DNA of 14,851 bases from Candidatus Troglogloeales bacterium (GTDB lineage Bacteria > Nitrospirota > Nitrospiria > SBBL01 > SBBT01), in NCBI GenBank assembly GCA_005239595.1, contig SBBT01000167.1, positions 1-14,851 on the forward strand, given 5' to 3'. The position numbers and the translations under genes are program-made. The stretch's first letter is position 1. Every line of letters begins with the position of its first letter. Shown here piece by piece: positions 1 through 7,075 of this stretch. Under the pieces are notes generated by a model that was not told the DNA's origin, did not search any database, and saw only the letters and a program-made list of their open reading frames with translations.

Positions 1-109
1 ATACAGAGGCTGCAACCAGAGAACTAACATGAGGAATCTGGTAAAAGAAAAAGATAAAAAGTGGAATTAAGAAAACCCGTAAGGCCGTTAGCGAGTTCGG
101 CAAGTTCAT
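1..109 (-). CDS. pgsA: CDP-diacylglycerol-glycerol-3-phosphate 3-phosphatidyltransferase, N-terminal fragment
   Basis: This is the first 36 codons of a gene that runs off the left edge. The peptide begins MNLPNSLTALRVFLIPLF and continues into a hydrophobic stretch. N-L-P-N-x-L-T-x-x-R followed by L-I-P is the usual N-terminus of PgsA, a membrane CDP-alcohol phosphatidyltransferase that joins CDP-diacylglycerol and glycerol-3-phosphate in the first committed step of phosphatidylglycerol synthesis. The catalytic CDP-alcohol motif would lie outside the window and cannot be checked. The ATG begins 3 bases after the stop of the upstream acyltransferase gene, so the two are probably co-transcribed and translationally coupled; no strong Shine-Dalgarno is visible. 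A different CDP-alcohol transferase remains possible, but this N-terminus is most typical of PgsA. Confidence 0.8.
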   Translation of the reverse strand, partial: MNLPNSLTALRVFLIPLFIFFFYQIPHVSSLVAASV

Positions 110-112
110 CGT

Positions 113-1021
113 TTATTGATTGGCATCCCTAATGGTTGTCTTCCAACGCCGATGTATCTGAAGCAGTTGATCCGGATATTGCTTGACATATGTTTCGATC
201 ATGCCTGTAATGATGTTGGCGTGGATCTTAACATCTTTTTCGTAGTCAGCAGTCCGTATAAACGTTATCGGCTTATGAATCGTAATCCTATGCCGGTCAC
301 ATGGAAGGCGGACGATGGCAAATACCATGGCGACAGCCCCACTCTGCAAGGCAAGCCGCGCCGCGCCAACGGGGGTGTAGGCCTTTCTATTAAAAAGATC
401 GCTCCCATTCGCATAGGCGTCCAGATCGATCAGCAATCCTAAAATTCCTTTTCTATGTAGAACCCCTAATAGTGTCTTTGAAGAAATGGAGCTTCCCCTA
501 CTGATTGTCTTGATCTTAAACCTTAAACGAAGTTTTATAATCCATTCGTCAATGCGTAAGCTGTAAAAAGGCGCCGCCATCACATTCAGCGGATAACCAC
601 GCGCAGCCAGAGCACATACCATTAATTCCCAATTTCCAACATGTCCCGTCATTAAGACAACAGCATTTCCCCTCTTAAGTGCCTCCTTAAGATACTCCTC
701 ACCTTCAATTGAAACGAGAGAATCGATCTGACGCGGTTTAAGGTTTTTAAGGTTTAATACTTCGATCAAACTTTTGCCAAGATTCCTGAAATTCCTTTTG
801 ACAATATGCGATAATTCCCGTGCTGACTGGTCACGCCCATACGAAATTCGCAAGTTCTCTATCGATTGTTGTCTCATCCCCCGCAAGAGATAATACAAAA
901 CCACACCGATCCTGCCACCGATACGGACGCCCAAACGCCATGAAAAATAACGCGCTAAGAGTGCCACCCATCGCAAGGCAGAAAAAACGGCCCATTCGAA
1001 AACCCTTTTAGAAAGTTTCAT
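113..1021 (-). CDS. lpxL: Lipid A late acyltransferase (LpxL/HtrB family)
   Basis: The 302-residue product matches the usual length of lysophospholipid acyltransferase-type lipid A acyltransferases, which add a secondary acyl chain to KDO-lipid A at the inner face of the cytoplasmic membrane. A hydrophobic N-terminal stretch (about residues 10-48) can act as a membrane anchor. The catalytic H-x4-E motif is TGHVGNWE with His127 and Glu132. The family's C-terminal R-R-W signature is at 291-293. The element that usually reads DQD-x-G-F-F-G-x-P is altered (LIDLDAYANGSDLFNRKAY, 197-215), although Y-T-P-V-G-A follows normally. ATG is chosen because GAGGA lies 6 bases upstream. It follows kdsD by 65 bases and precedes pgsA. 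Which acyl position it modifies cannot be read from sequence; msbB/lpxM-like or other LABLAT members are alternatives. Confidence 0.88.
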   Translation of the reverse strand: MKLSKRVFEWAVFSALRWVALLARYFSWRLGVRIGGRIGVVLYYLLRGMRQQSIENLRISYGRDQSARELSHIVKRNFRNLGKSLIEVLNLKNLKPRQIDSLVSIEGEEYLKEALKRGNAVVLMTGHVGNWELMVCALAARGYPLNVMAAPFYSLRIDEWIIKLRLRFKIKTISRGSSISSKTLLGVLHRKGILGLLIDLDAYANGSDLFNRKAYTPVGAARLALQSGAVAMVFAIVRLPCDRHRITIHKPITFIRTADYEKDVKIHANIITGMIETYVKQYPDQLLQIHRRWKTTIRDANQ

Positions 1022-1027
1022 CTAAAG

Positions 1028-1032
1028 TCCTC
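1028..1032 (-). promoter_or_regulatory. Shine-Dalgarno site for the lpxL-type gene
   Basis: On the minus strand GAGGA is followed by a 6-base spacer and ATG. It supports the ATG at 1021 as the start and shows the gene has its own ribosome site rather than depending on kdsD readthrough. Confidence 0.7.
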
Positions 1033-1086
1033 GATAAGGCATCGAATCTGCCGCGTATTTTTTATTTGAAAGTCTACACGGTTCGA

Positions 1087-2058
1087 TCAAACCACTCCTG
1101 ACTTTAACAGATCATGAAGATGAATAATGCCGTCAACATATCCGCCCTTCCGTACAACCACCAGGGAAGTAATACTGTGGCTCTCCATGAGATGAACCGC
1201 CTGCGTCGCCAGCACCTCCCTCGAAATTATTTTAGGATTGTGATTCATCACCTCTTTTACAGGCAAGGAGAAAAGATCTTCGTGCCCATGATCAACCCTT
1301 CTGATCAACCGTCGAAGATCGCCGTCGGTTACAATTCCCAATAGGACGCCATTTTCGCTTAACACCGTGGTCATGCCAAATTTCTTTGCCGTCATCTCCA
1401 AAACCACCTCACGCATCGGGGTTTGTTCCAAAACTTTTGGAACGGCCTCTCCCACGTGCATGACATCCTCCACCTTAAGAAGAATCGTTCGTCCCAACGT
1501 CCCACCCGGGTGAAAAGAGGCAAAGTCCTCTTTTCGGAATCCTTTTTCTTGCAGCAGGGCAACGGCCAGGGCGTCTCCCATTGCCAGCGTAGCCGTTGTG
1601 CTGGCAGTCGGCGCAAGACCTAAGGGACATGCCTCTTTACGAACGCCAACATCAAGTACCACATCACTCATTTTTGCCAAGGTCGACTTTGTATTACCCG
1701 TCAGCGTGATCAACTTTAAACCGAGCCGTTTAATGGACGGGAGGATCCTAAGAATCTCTTCCGTCTCGCCGCTATTTGAAATGGTGACCACCACATCGTC
1801 CTTCGAAATCATCCCCAGATCGCCATGAACGCCTTCTGCCGGATGGAGGAAAAATGCGGGGGTACCGGTGCTCGCCATGGTTGCCGAAATTTTCTTCCCG
1901 ATCAAACCCGATTTCCCCATGCCGATGACCACCACGCGTCCGCGGCACGCATGGCATAACATCACCGCTTCAACAAATTGATCACCCATCTTCGCGATCA
2001 ATTCCGAAATCGCCGCAGACTCTATTTCTAAAACCCGCTTTCCCTCTTCTAAGATCAT
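1087..2058 (-). CDS. kdsD: D-arabinose-5-phosphate isomerase (KdsD/KpsF type)
   Basis: The enzyme interconverts ribulose-5-phosphate and arabinose-5-phosphate, the first step of KDO synthesis. The 323-residue product has an N-terminal SIS sugar isomerase domain (about 35-170) with GMGKSG (Lys49), ISNSGETEE (Glu101), KEACPLGLAPT (Glu142) and FHPGG (His183). These line up at a constant offset of 10 with the E. coli KdsD residues I recall as functionally important. Two CBS domains follow (about 197-255 and 267-320), typical of the full-length form. The frame is open upstream to a TTG at 2091, but the ATG at 2058 is preferred: it gives the family N-terminus (ILEEGKRVLEIE) and follows purine-rich GAGAAGAG. 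The gene is 84 bases after kdsA, the loosest junction in the cassette. It could equally be named kpsF; the reaction is the same. Confidence 0.93.
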   Translation of the reverse strand: MILEEGKRVLEIESAAISELIAKMGDQFVEAVMLCHACRGRVVVIGMGKSGLIGKKISATMASTGTPAFFLHPAEGVHGDLGMISKDDVVVTISNSGETEEILRILPSIKRLGLKLITLTGNTKSTLAKMSDVVLDVGVRKEACPLGLAPTASTTATLAMGDALAVALLQEKGFRKEDFASFHPGGTLGRTILLKVEDVMHVGEAVPKVLEQTPMREVVLEMTAKKFGMTTVLSENGVLLGIVTDGDLRRLIRRVDHGHEDLFSLPVKEVMNHNPKIISREVLATQAVHLMESHSITSLVVVRKGGYVDGIIHLHDLLKSGVV

Positions 2059-2142
2059 CACTCTTCTCAAATAGGTCGTTCTAAAAGCCAAAACACCCCG
2101 GTCCTGAAGCCATGGGCCTTAAACTTTATGGACACGCACATC

Positions 2143-2967
2143 TTATGCCTGATAAAGGAGCACATCTAAAATTCTCCGTACATCCGAAAGAAGCCGATCA
2201 AGCGTGGCAAAGTCGATCATATTGGGGCCGTCCGAGGGCGCCCGATCGGGATCAGGGTGCACCTCCAGAAAAAGACCATCGCAGCCGGCGGCAACAGCAG
2301 CGCGTGTCAGAGGGGGAACAAATTCACGCTGTCCCGAAGATACCTTGCCTCCCCCGCCTGGAAGTTGAACGCTGTGGGTGCCGTCAAAGACAACCGGATA
2401 TCCCCACCGCCTCATAATTGGAAGCGAACGCATGTCGCTAACAAGGTTGTTGTAGCCAAAACTGGTTCCACGCTCCGTCAAAAAAAGATTTTTATTCCCG
2501 GACGATTCCAGCTTTTCCACCACATGTTCCATGTCCCAGGGCGCAAGGAATTGTCCCTTCTTAACGTTTACGACCTTTCCTGTTTGTCCTGCGGCAAGGA
2601 GGAGATCCGTTTGGCGACAAAGGAAGGCCGGGATCTGGAGGACATCCAGAACCTCCGAGGCGGTTTTAGCCTCGTCAGGCTCATGGATATCGGAAAGTAC
2701 TGGAACATCCAGCGCCCTCTTTACCTTCTCAAGGATACGAAGCCCCTCTTCCATTCCCATCCCGCGATAGGAACTTACCGAGCTTCGGTTGGCCTTATCG
2801 TAGGAAGACTTGAATATAAAAGGGAAACGATGGGATGCGGCGATTTTGGCAATCGATTCCGCGGTTGTTAAAACCAGATCCTCATTCTCAATGACGCAGG
2901 GGCCGGCAATGAGGAAAAAATCCCCCTCCATCAATGAAAGGTTTCCGACCTTCATGGCACGTGTCAT
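2143..2967 (-). CDS. kdsA: KDO-8-phosphate synthase, metal-dependent class
   Basis: KdsA condenses phosphoenolpyruvate with arabinose-5-phosphate to form 3-deoxy-D-manno-octulosonate-8-phosphate in the cytoplasm. The 274-residue protein has the complete family signature: IAGPCVIE (21-27), FKSSYDKANRSS (52-63), IHEP (94-97), FLCRQTDLLLA (115-125), VNVKKGQFLAPWD (133-145), LTERGTSFGYNN (163-174), DGTHSVQLPGG (195-205), LEVHPDP (234-240) and SDGPN (245-249). Cys24, His198, Glu235 and Asp246 match the four metal ligands of the Aquifex enzyme, whereas E. coli KdsA has Asn in place of the Cys, so this is the metal-requiring class. A GTG two codons earlier is in frame, but it lies almost on top of AGGAAAGG; the ATG at 2967 has a sensible spacing. 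It starts 11 bases after pyrG stops. Confidence 0.96.
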   Translation of the reverse strand: MTRAMKVGNLSLMEGDFFLIAGPCVIENEDLVLTTAESIAKIAASHRFPFIFKSSYDKANRSSVSSYRGMGMEEGLRILEKVKRALDVPVLSDIHEPDEAKTASEVLDVLQIPAFLCRQTDLLLAAGQTGKVVNVKKGQFLAPWDMEHVVEKLESSGNKNLFLTERGTSFGYNNLVSDMRSLPIMRRWGYPVVFDGTHSVQLPGGGGKVSSGQREFVPPLTRAAVAAGCDGLFLEVHPDPDRAPSDGPNMIDFATLDRLLSDVRRILDVLLYQA

Positions 2968-2972
2968 ACCCA

Positions 2973-2980
2973 CCTTTCCT
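2973..2980 (-). promoter_or_regulatory. Shine-Dalgarno site deciding the kdsA start
   Basis: AGGAAAGG on the minus strand starts inside the pyrG TAG stop and ends 5 bases before the ATG at 2967. The alternative GTG at 2973-2971 overlaps its last base, so it is unlikely to be the start. Confidence 0.65.
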
Positions 2981-4580
2981 ATTTATTCTTCATTGATGCC
3001 GCAATAAAATCCCTGAAAAGGGGATGCGGTTTATGGGGCCGCGACTTAAATTCAGGGTGGAACTGCACTGCCAAAAACCATGGGTGATCCGGCAATTCAA
3101 TAATCTCAACCAGGTTTCCATCCGGAGACAATCCGGATAAAACCATCCCCGCTTGCGTCAGTCGGCCCCGATAATCGTTATTAAATTCATACCGATGGCG
3201 ATGCCGTTCTGATATCTCCTGTTGTTGATAGGCCTCATAGGCTCGCGATCCTTTTTCTAAACGGCAGGGATAGGCCCCTAACCGCATGGTACCCCCCTTC
3301 TCCTTTACATTCCTCTGGTTTTTTAAGAGATCAATGACAGGGAAAAGGCTCTTTGTATCAAACTCGGAACTGTTGGCGTATTGAACTCCTGCAACGTTTC
3401 TGGCGAACTCAATCACCGCGCATTGCATTCCCAGACAAATTCCAAAGAACGGGACCTGTCTCTCCCTCGCATAACGAATCGCGGCAATTTTTCCTTCAAT
3501 GCCGCGGTTTCCAAATCCGCTCGCAACCAAAATACCGTGACATTTTGAAAGAAGCGTCTCCACCCCTTCTTTTTCAAGCCGTTCGCTGTTAATCCATTCC
3601 ACATGGACCTTTGCGCTATTGCCGATGCCGCCATGAATCAAGGATTCATGCAGACTCTTATAGGAATCCTTCAGGTCGACATATTTTCCTACCAGGCCGA
3701 TCGTTACCTCGTGGGAAGGATGCCGGATGGTATGAACCATCGCCTCCCAGGGCGCAAGCCTTGGCGGCCGGGCCTTGATTCCCAGTCTTTTTACAATTAC
3801 CGCATCCAACTGTTCCTGATGAAAAATAAGCGGCACCTCGTAGATGTTCTCTACATCTTTCGCGGTAATCACCGCCTCCGGTTGGAGGCTGCAGAAAAGG
3901 GCAATCTTCTTTTTCATCTCCTGGGAGATAAATCGGTCTGTCCGGCAGAGAAGAATGTCGGGCTGAATTCCGATTTCACGCATTTTATTGACGCTATGCT
4001 GGGTCGGTTTTGTCTTTAACTCATCAGCGGCCTTAATGAACGGAACGAGCGTCAGATGAATATACAGGACATTTTTACGGCCCACATCCAACGGAAATTG
4101 CCGAATTGCCTCAAGAAAAGGGAGGCTTTCAATATCACCGACGGTTCCTCCAATTTCAACGATCACGACACGGACCTTCCTCCCTGCACCCTTCCCGACA
4201 GACACGATGCATTGTTTGATTTCATCGGTGATATGAGGCACCACCTGCACCGTTCCACCCAGGTAATCGCCATGACGCTCTTTCCGAATCACGTTGTCGT
4301 ATATTCTGCCCGTTGTGTAATTGTTCCTTTGCGACATTGAAAGGGAGGAGTAGCGTTCATAATGCCCCAAATCAAGGTCGGTCTCGGCACCGTCATCCGT
4401 CACGAAAACCTCTCCATGCTGATAAGGATTCATCGTGCCGGGATCGACGTTAATATAAGGATCCAGTTTAAGAAAGGTAATAGCAAGTCCCCGCGCTTCC
4501 AGTAAATTTCCAATGGATGCGGCTGCAAGTCCCTTCCCCAAGGAGGAGACAACCCCCCCCGTAATAAAGATATATTTCAC
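2979..4580 (-). CDS. pyrG: CTP synthase
   Basis: PyrG converts UTP to CTP with ATP and glutamine. The 533-residue protein is full length. The N-terminal synthetase domain (1 to about 265) shows FITGGVVSSLGKG (5-17), KLDPYINVDPGTMNPYQHGEVFV (starting at 38), the metal-binding EIGGTVGDIES (142-152) and KTKPTQHSV (189-197). The class I glutamine amidotransferase domain (about 292-530) has the Cys382 nucleophile in FGICLGMQ and His508/Glu510 in VQFHPEF. The glycine-rich segment usually reading PGGFG is ASGFG here (353-357). It starts with GTG: the kdsB stop and this start share GTGA, and AGGGGG lies 6 bases upstream. Its position between kdsB and kdsA suggests that CTP supply is co-expressed with CMP-KDO synthesis, an arrangement seen in many Gram-negative bacteria. 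Confidence 0.97.
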   Translation of the reverse strand: MKYIFITGGVVSSLGKGLAAASIGNLLEARGLAITFLKLDPYINVDPGTMNPYQHGEVFVTDDGAETDLDLGHYERYSSLSMSQRNNYTTGRIYDNVIRKERHGDYLGGTVQVVPHITDEIKQCIVSVGKGAGRKVRVVIVEIGGTVGDIESLPFLEAIRQFPLDVGRKNVLYIHLTLVPFIKAADELKTKPTQHSVNKMREIGIQPDILLCRTDRFISQEMKKKIALFCSLQPEAVITAKDVENIYEVPLIFHQEQLDAVIVKRLGIKARPPRLAPWEAMVHTIRHPSHEVTIGLVGKYVDLKDSYKSLHESLIHGGIGNSAKVHVEWINSERLEKEGVETLLSKCHGILVASGFGNRGIEGKIAAIRYARERQVPFFGICLGMQCAVIEFARNVAGVQYANSSEFDTKSLFPVIDLLKNQRNVKEKGGTMRLGAYPCRLEKGSRAYEAYQQQEISERHRHRYEFNNDYRGRLTQAGMVLSGLSPDGNLVEIIELPDHPWFLAVQFHPEFKSRPHKPHPLFRDFIAASMKNK

Positions 4581-5356
4581 TGATCGCCCCCTATTACAGA
4601 CGTCGCATCCTGTAGGATTTCCCTCGCCTTGACTATATCTTCTGGCCGGTTCACTTCCATGAAAAATGAGGCCTCCCGGGCATCGATTTCAACCAGATGG
4701 ACCGATCCACCCGCCTCCAGCACCCGGAGTTGTTCCAGGCGTTCCATGCCTTCCAATATTCCCTCCTTTGAGGCTGCAATGCTTAAAAGAAAATCCCGTT
4801 GATAAAGATAGATGCCGTAATGCTTGTAAAATTTAAACGATCCGTTATTCCATGTCTCTGCATAAGGAATCGGAGAGCGGGAAAAATAGAGTGCTTTTCC
4901 CCCTTGGGTGGTCACTACCTTGACCACATGGGGAGAGGCCAGCTCTTCTTCAGAGAGGATTTCGGACTTCGCCGTTACCAGCGCAACCCCCTCTTTCTCA
5001 AGCACCTGCACCCCTTCTTCAATAATGCGATCGACGACCCCAGGTTCAAAAGCAGGAAGATCTCCCTGCAGATTAACGACAAATGGAAACGGGAGTCCTG
5101 CCGCAACCTCCGCTACCCGTTCCGTGCCGGTTTTATGGCCCCTTGCGGTGATTATGACCTCTCCGCCAAATTCCTTTACACGGGCAGCGATTCGATCATC
5201 GTCCGTGGCGACCAGGATGCGATCGGCCCGTTTAATACGGCACGCCCGTTCCCAGACATGCTGTACCATCGGCTTGCCACAAATATCCGCAAGGGGTTTT
5301 CCCTGAAAACGGCTGGAATCATACCGTGCAGGAATGACAATCAGGATCGGTTTCAT
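4577..5356 (-). CDS. kdsB: CMP-KDO synthetase (3-deoxy-manno-octulosonate cytidylyltransferase), divergent
   Basis: KdsB activates KDO with CTP to CMP-KDO, the donor for lipopolysaccharide core assembly. The 259-residue length is normal. Family features present are IPARYDSSRFQGKPL (8-22), ATDDDRI (50-56), GTERVAEV (77-84), LQGD (96-99), ALYFSRSPIP (155-164), HYGIYLY (179-185) and the LEQLRVLE run (207-214). Three conserved spots differ: P-G-K-P-L is Q-G-K-P-L (Gln19), Q-G-D-E-P is Q-G-D-L-P (Leu100), and the V-D-T-P-E-D-L element, whose Asp helps bind Mg in known structures, reads V-N-R-P-E-D-I (Asn236). It overlaps rfaE1 by ATGA and pyrG by GTGA, so translation of all three is probably coupled. 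Its context favours KDO; another nonulosonate-like or amino-KDO substrate is possible. Confidence 0.9.
   Translation of the reverse strand: MKPILIVIPARYDSSRFQGKPLADICGKPMVQHVWERACRIKRADRILVATDDDRIAARVKEFGGEVIITARGHKTGTERVAEVAAGLPFPFVVNLQGDLPAFEPGVVDRIIEEGVQVLEKEGVALVTAKSEILSEEELASPHVVKVVTTQGGKALYFSRSPIPYAETWNNGSFKFYKHYGIYLYQRDFLLSIAASKEGILEGMERLEQLRVLEAGGSVHLVEIDAREASFFMEVNRPEDIVKAREILQDATSVIGGDQ
4587..4592 (-). promoter_or_regulatory. Shine-Dalgarno site for the GTG start of pyrG
   Basis: AGGGGG within the last codons of kdsB sits 6 bases before GTG. It supports use of GTG as the pyrG start at the 4-base overlap. Confidence 0.6.
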
Positions 5357-6339
5357 GAGAGGGCTTTTTCCAAGAGATCTTTTTTAATAGCGGCGGTCCC
5401 CACCATTCCAACCACTTCTCCCGCCGCGACATTCGCCAGCCTCGTGGAGTCTACAAGAGACGCCCCTGCCGAGAGGGAAAGGGCCAGCGTGCCGACCACC
5501 GTGTCGCCCGCCCCTGTCACATCATACACCTCTTTTGCTTCGGCAGGAATATGTGTGACACCGCCTCCCTTTTCAAATAAACTCATTCCATGCTCTCCTC
5601 TTGTGATAAGAACTGCCCGACATTGAAGCTTATTTAAAATCGTACGGCCTGCAAGGTTCAGCGTCGATTCATCCACGATCTCCACTCCGGCGGCCTGCGA
5701 CGCTTCCAGATGATTTGGGGTTACGAGGGTCACTTTTTTATAGAGAGAGAAATGTTTGATCTTGGGATCTACAATCACCGGAATGCCGCGCCTGATCAGG
5801 CGCGGGAGGATGGCACGAAGAAGCCCTTCCGTGATCATCCCTTTGGCATAATCGGAGACGACTGCACAATGAATACGTGTCATCTCCTCCGTAATCATAT
5901 CGATGATTTTTTTCTCCGTTTTCGGCAAAAGGTTGATCACCTTTTCATGATCATACCGGACGACATGCTGCTGATGCGCAACAATTCTGGTTTTTTGGGT
6001 GGTCGGTCTCTCTTCCTCTAATACCACTCCCGAAAGCCCAACTCCGATCAATTTTAGTTCCCGGATCAGCCGCCGCCCCGCATCATCGTTACCCAGAACG
6101 CCGCAAAGGAAGGCCTCACCGCCCAACGTACGGATATTATGTGCAACGTTTCCCGCTCCTCCCAGTAAGACAGATTCCGACAAGACATCCACCACCGGAA
6201 CGGGCGCTTCTGGTGAAATCCGTTTTACCGATCCCCAAATATAATGATCCAACATTAAATCCCCAATAACCAACACCCTTTTCCCTGCGAATTTATCCAG
6301 GTATTGTTTTAATTCTGTCCTGTCAAAAGAACGGGCCAT
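5353..6339 (-). CDS. rfaE1: D-glycero-beta-D-manno-heptose-7-phosphate kinase (single domain)
   Basis: This PfkB/ribokinase-family enzyme phosphorylates heptose-7-phosphate at C1 on the way to ADP-heptose for the lipopolysaccharide inner core. The 328-residue protein has the family N-terminus VLVIGDLMLDHYIWG (22-36), ISPEAPVPV (41-49), the glycine motif LLGGAGNVAHN (58-68) and the C-terminal ATP/anion-hole motif DVTGAGDT (273-280) with Asp279 as the expected base. Its length covers only the kinase; the cytidylyltransferase-like adenylyl domain of fused HldE is absent, so a separate rfaE2/hldC must lie elsewhere. The frame opens earlier at a TTG (6363), but ATG at 6339 has GGAG 7 bases upstream and starts 13 bases after the lepB stop. 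It overlaps kdsB by 4 bases. Confidence 0.94.
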   Translation of the reverse strand: MARSFDRTELKQYLDKFAGKRVLVIGDLMLDHYIWGSVKRISPEAPVPVVDVLSESVLLGGAGNVAHNIRTLGGEAFLCGVLGNDDAGRRLIRELKLIGVGLSGVVLEEERPTTQKTRIVAHQQHVVRYDHEKVINLLPKTEKKIIDMITEEMTRIHCAVVSDYAKGMITEGLLRAILPRLIRRGIPVIVDPKIKHFSLYKKVTLVTPNHLEASQAAGVEIVDESTLNLAGRTILNKLQCRAVLITRGEHGMSLFEKGGGVTHIPAEAKEVYDVTGAGDTVVGTLALSLSAGASLVDSTRLANVAAGEVVGMVGTAAIKKDLLEKALS

Positions 6340-6342
6340 CTT

Positions 6343-6350
6343 CCCTCTCC
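6343..6350 (-). promoter_or_regulatory. Shine-Dalgarno site deciding the rfaE1 start
   Basis: GGAGAGGG lies just after the lepB stop and 3-7 bases before the ATG at 6339. It makes the in-frame TTG at 6363, which lies inside lepB, unlikely. Confidence 0.7.
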
Positions 6351-6352
6351 GT

Positions 6353-7075
6353 TTATCGAACAATGCTTCCTATCCGGTTCCACCGGACCCAGTTTTCCTC
6401 GCGATCCCAGGACCAATAAATCAGAAAGGCCTTTCCCCTGATTTTGGAGTATTCAACGAATCCCCAAAAGCGGGAGTCAAGGCTATGATCCCGGTGATCC
6501 CCCATGACAAAATAGGCGCCAGGAGGGACGACAACCGGACCAAAATTGTCACGATGATTCACCGTTGGCGGGAACATGGACCGATCATCGTTAAGGGCAT
6601 ACGGCTCCGTCATTTTCTGGCCATTGATATAAAGTATCTTGTCCTTAATCTCAACGGTCTCGCCGGGCAGGCCGACCACCCGCTTAATAAAATCCTTAGA
6701 CTCATCGTTGGGAAACTTAAACACAATGATATCGCCCCGTTTCGGAGACGCAACCGGGATAACGACCTTATCGAAAAAAGGGAGGCGAATGCCATGAATG
6801 AACTTATTGACCAGAATATGATCCCCGATATCGAGGGTGGGAATCATCGATCCGGAAGGAATTTTATACGCCTGCACGACGAACGTACGAATAAAGAGGG
6901 CCAGAACAATCGCAATCACAAACGTCTCCGCATATTCGCGAAGCGTCGATTTTGCCTTTTTCTTCTGGGATAAGACTAATCCTGCAGTTTCAGAACCGCC
7001 AGAAACGCCTCCTGGGGTATTTCCAATCGGCCGACCTGCTTCATTCTCTTCTTGCCTTCCTTTTGTTTCTCCCAT
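6353..7075 (-). CDS. lepB: Signal peptidase I
   Basis: LepB is the membrane serine protease that removes signal peptides from exported preproteins. One transmembrane segment (about 50-69) is followed by the catalytic box IPSGSMIPT with nucleophile Ser76. The general base is Lys131 in FIKRVVGLPGE, and the C-terminal signature GDHRDHSLDSRFWG is present with His where Asn is common. With the ATG at 7075 the protein has 240 residues and a polar, Gly-rich cytoplasmic tail of about 40 residues. The lepA stop (6978-6976) falls at about residue 33; between there and the membrane segment the frame has no ATG, GTG or TTG, so the start must lie inside lepA. ATG 7075 is preceded only by weak AGAAAAAG; ATG 7111 is an alternative. 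rfaE1 follows after 13 bases. Confidence 0.93.
   Translation of the reverse strand: MGETKGRQEENEAGRPIGNTPGGVSGGSETAGLVLSQKKKAKSTLREYAETFVIAIVLALFIRTFVVQAYKIPSGSMIPTLDIGDHILVNKFIHGIRLPFFDKVVIPVASPKRGDIIVFKFPNDESKDFIKRVVGLPGETVEIKDKILYINGQKMTEPYALNDDRSMFPPTVNHRDNFGPVVVPPGAYFVMGDHRDHSLDSRFWGFVEYSKIRGKAFLIYWSWDREENWVRWNRIGSIVR

Noticed and set aside
1031..1045. A small inverted repeat (TCGAT, 5-base loop, ATCGA) before the lpxL-type gene
   Set aside because: A 5-base stem with no T-run is too weak to call a terminator or regulator, and such short palindromes occur by chance.
2059..2142. Possible small peptide gene in the 84-base gap between kdsA and kdsD
   Set aside because: The only ATG frame here is about 10 codons, with no ribosome site and no recognisable sequence.
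2257..2871. A plus-strand open frame of 204 codons opposite kdsA
   Set aside because: It lies fully inside conserved kdsA on the other strand and has no recognisable domain.
4799..5626. A long plus-strand open frame of 275 codons opposite kdsB and rfaE1
   Set aside because: It is antisense to two well-supported genes, crosses their junction, and its peptide resembles no family I know.
7006..7014. A perfect AGGAGG on the minus strand near the end of lepA, as a possible lepB ribosome site
   Set aside because: It encodes the conserved Gln-Glu-Ala of the LepA C-terminus, and no start codon in the lepB frame lies at a suitable distance.
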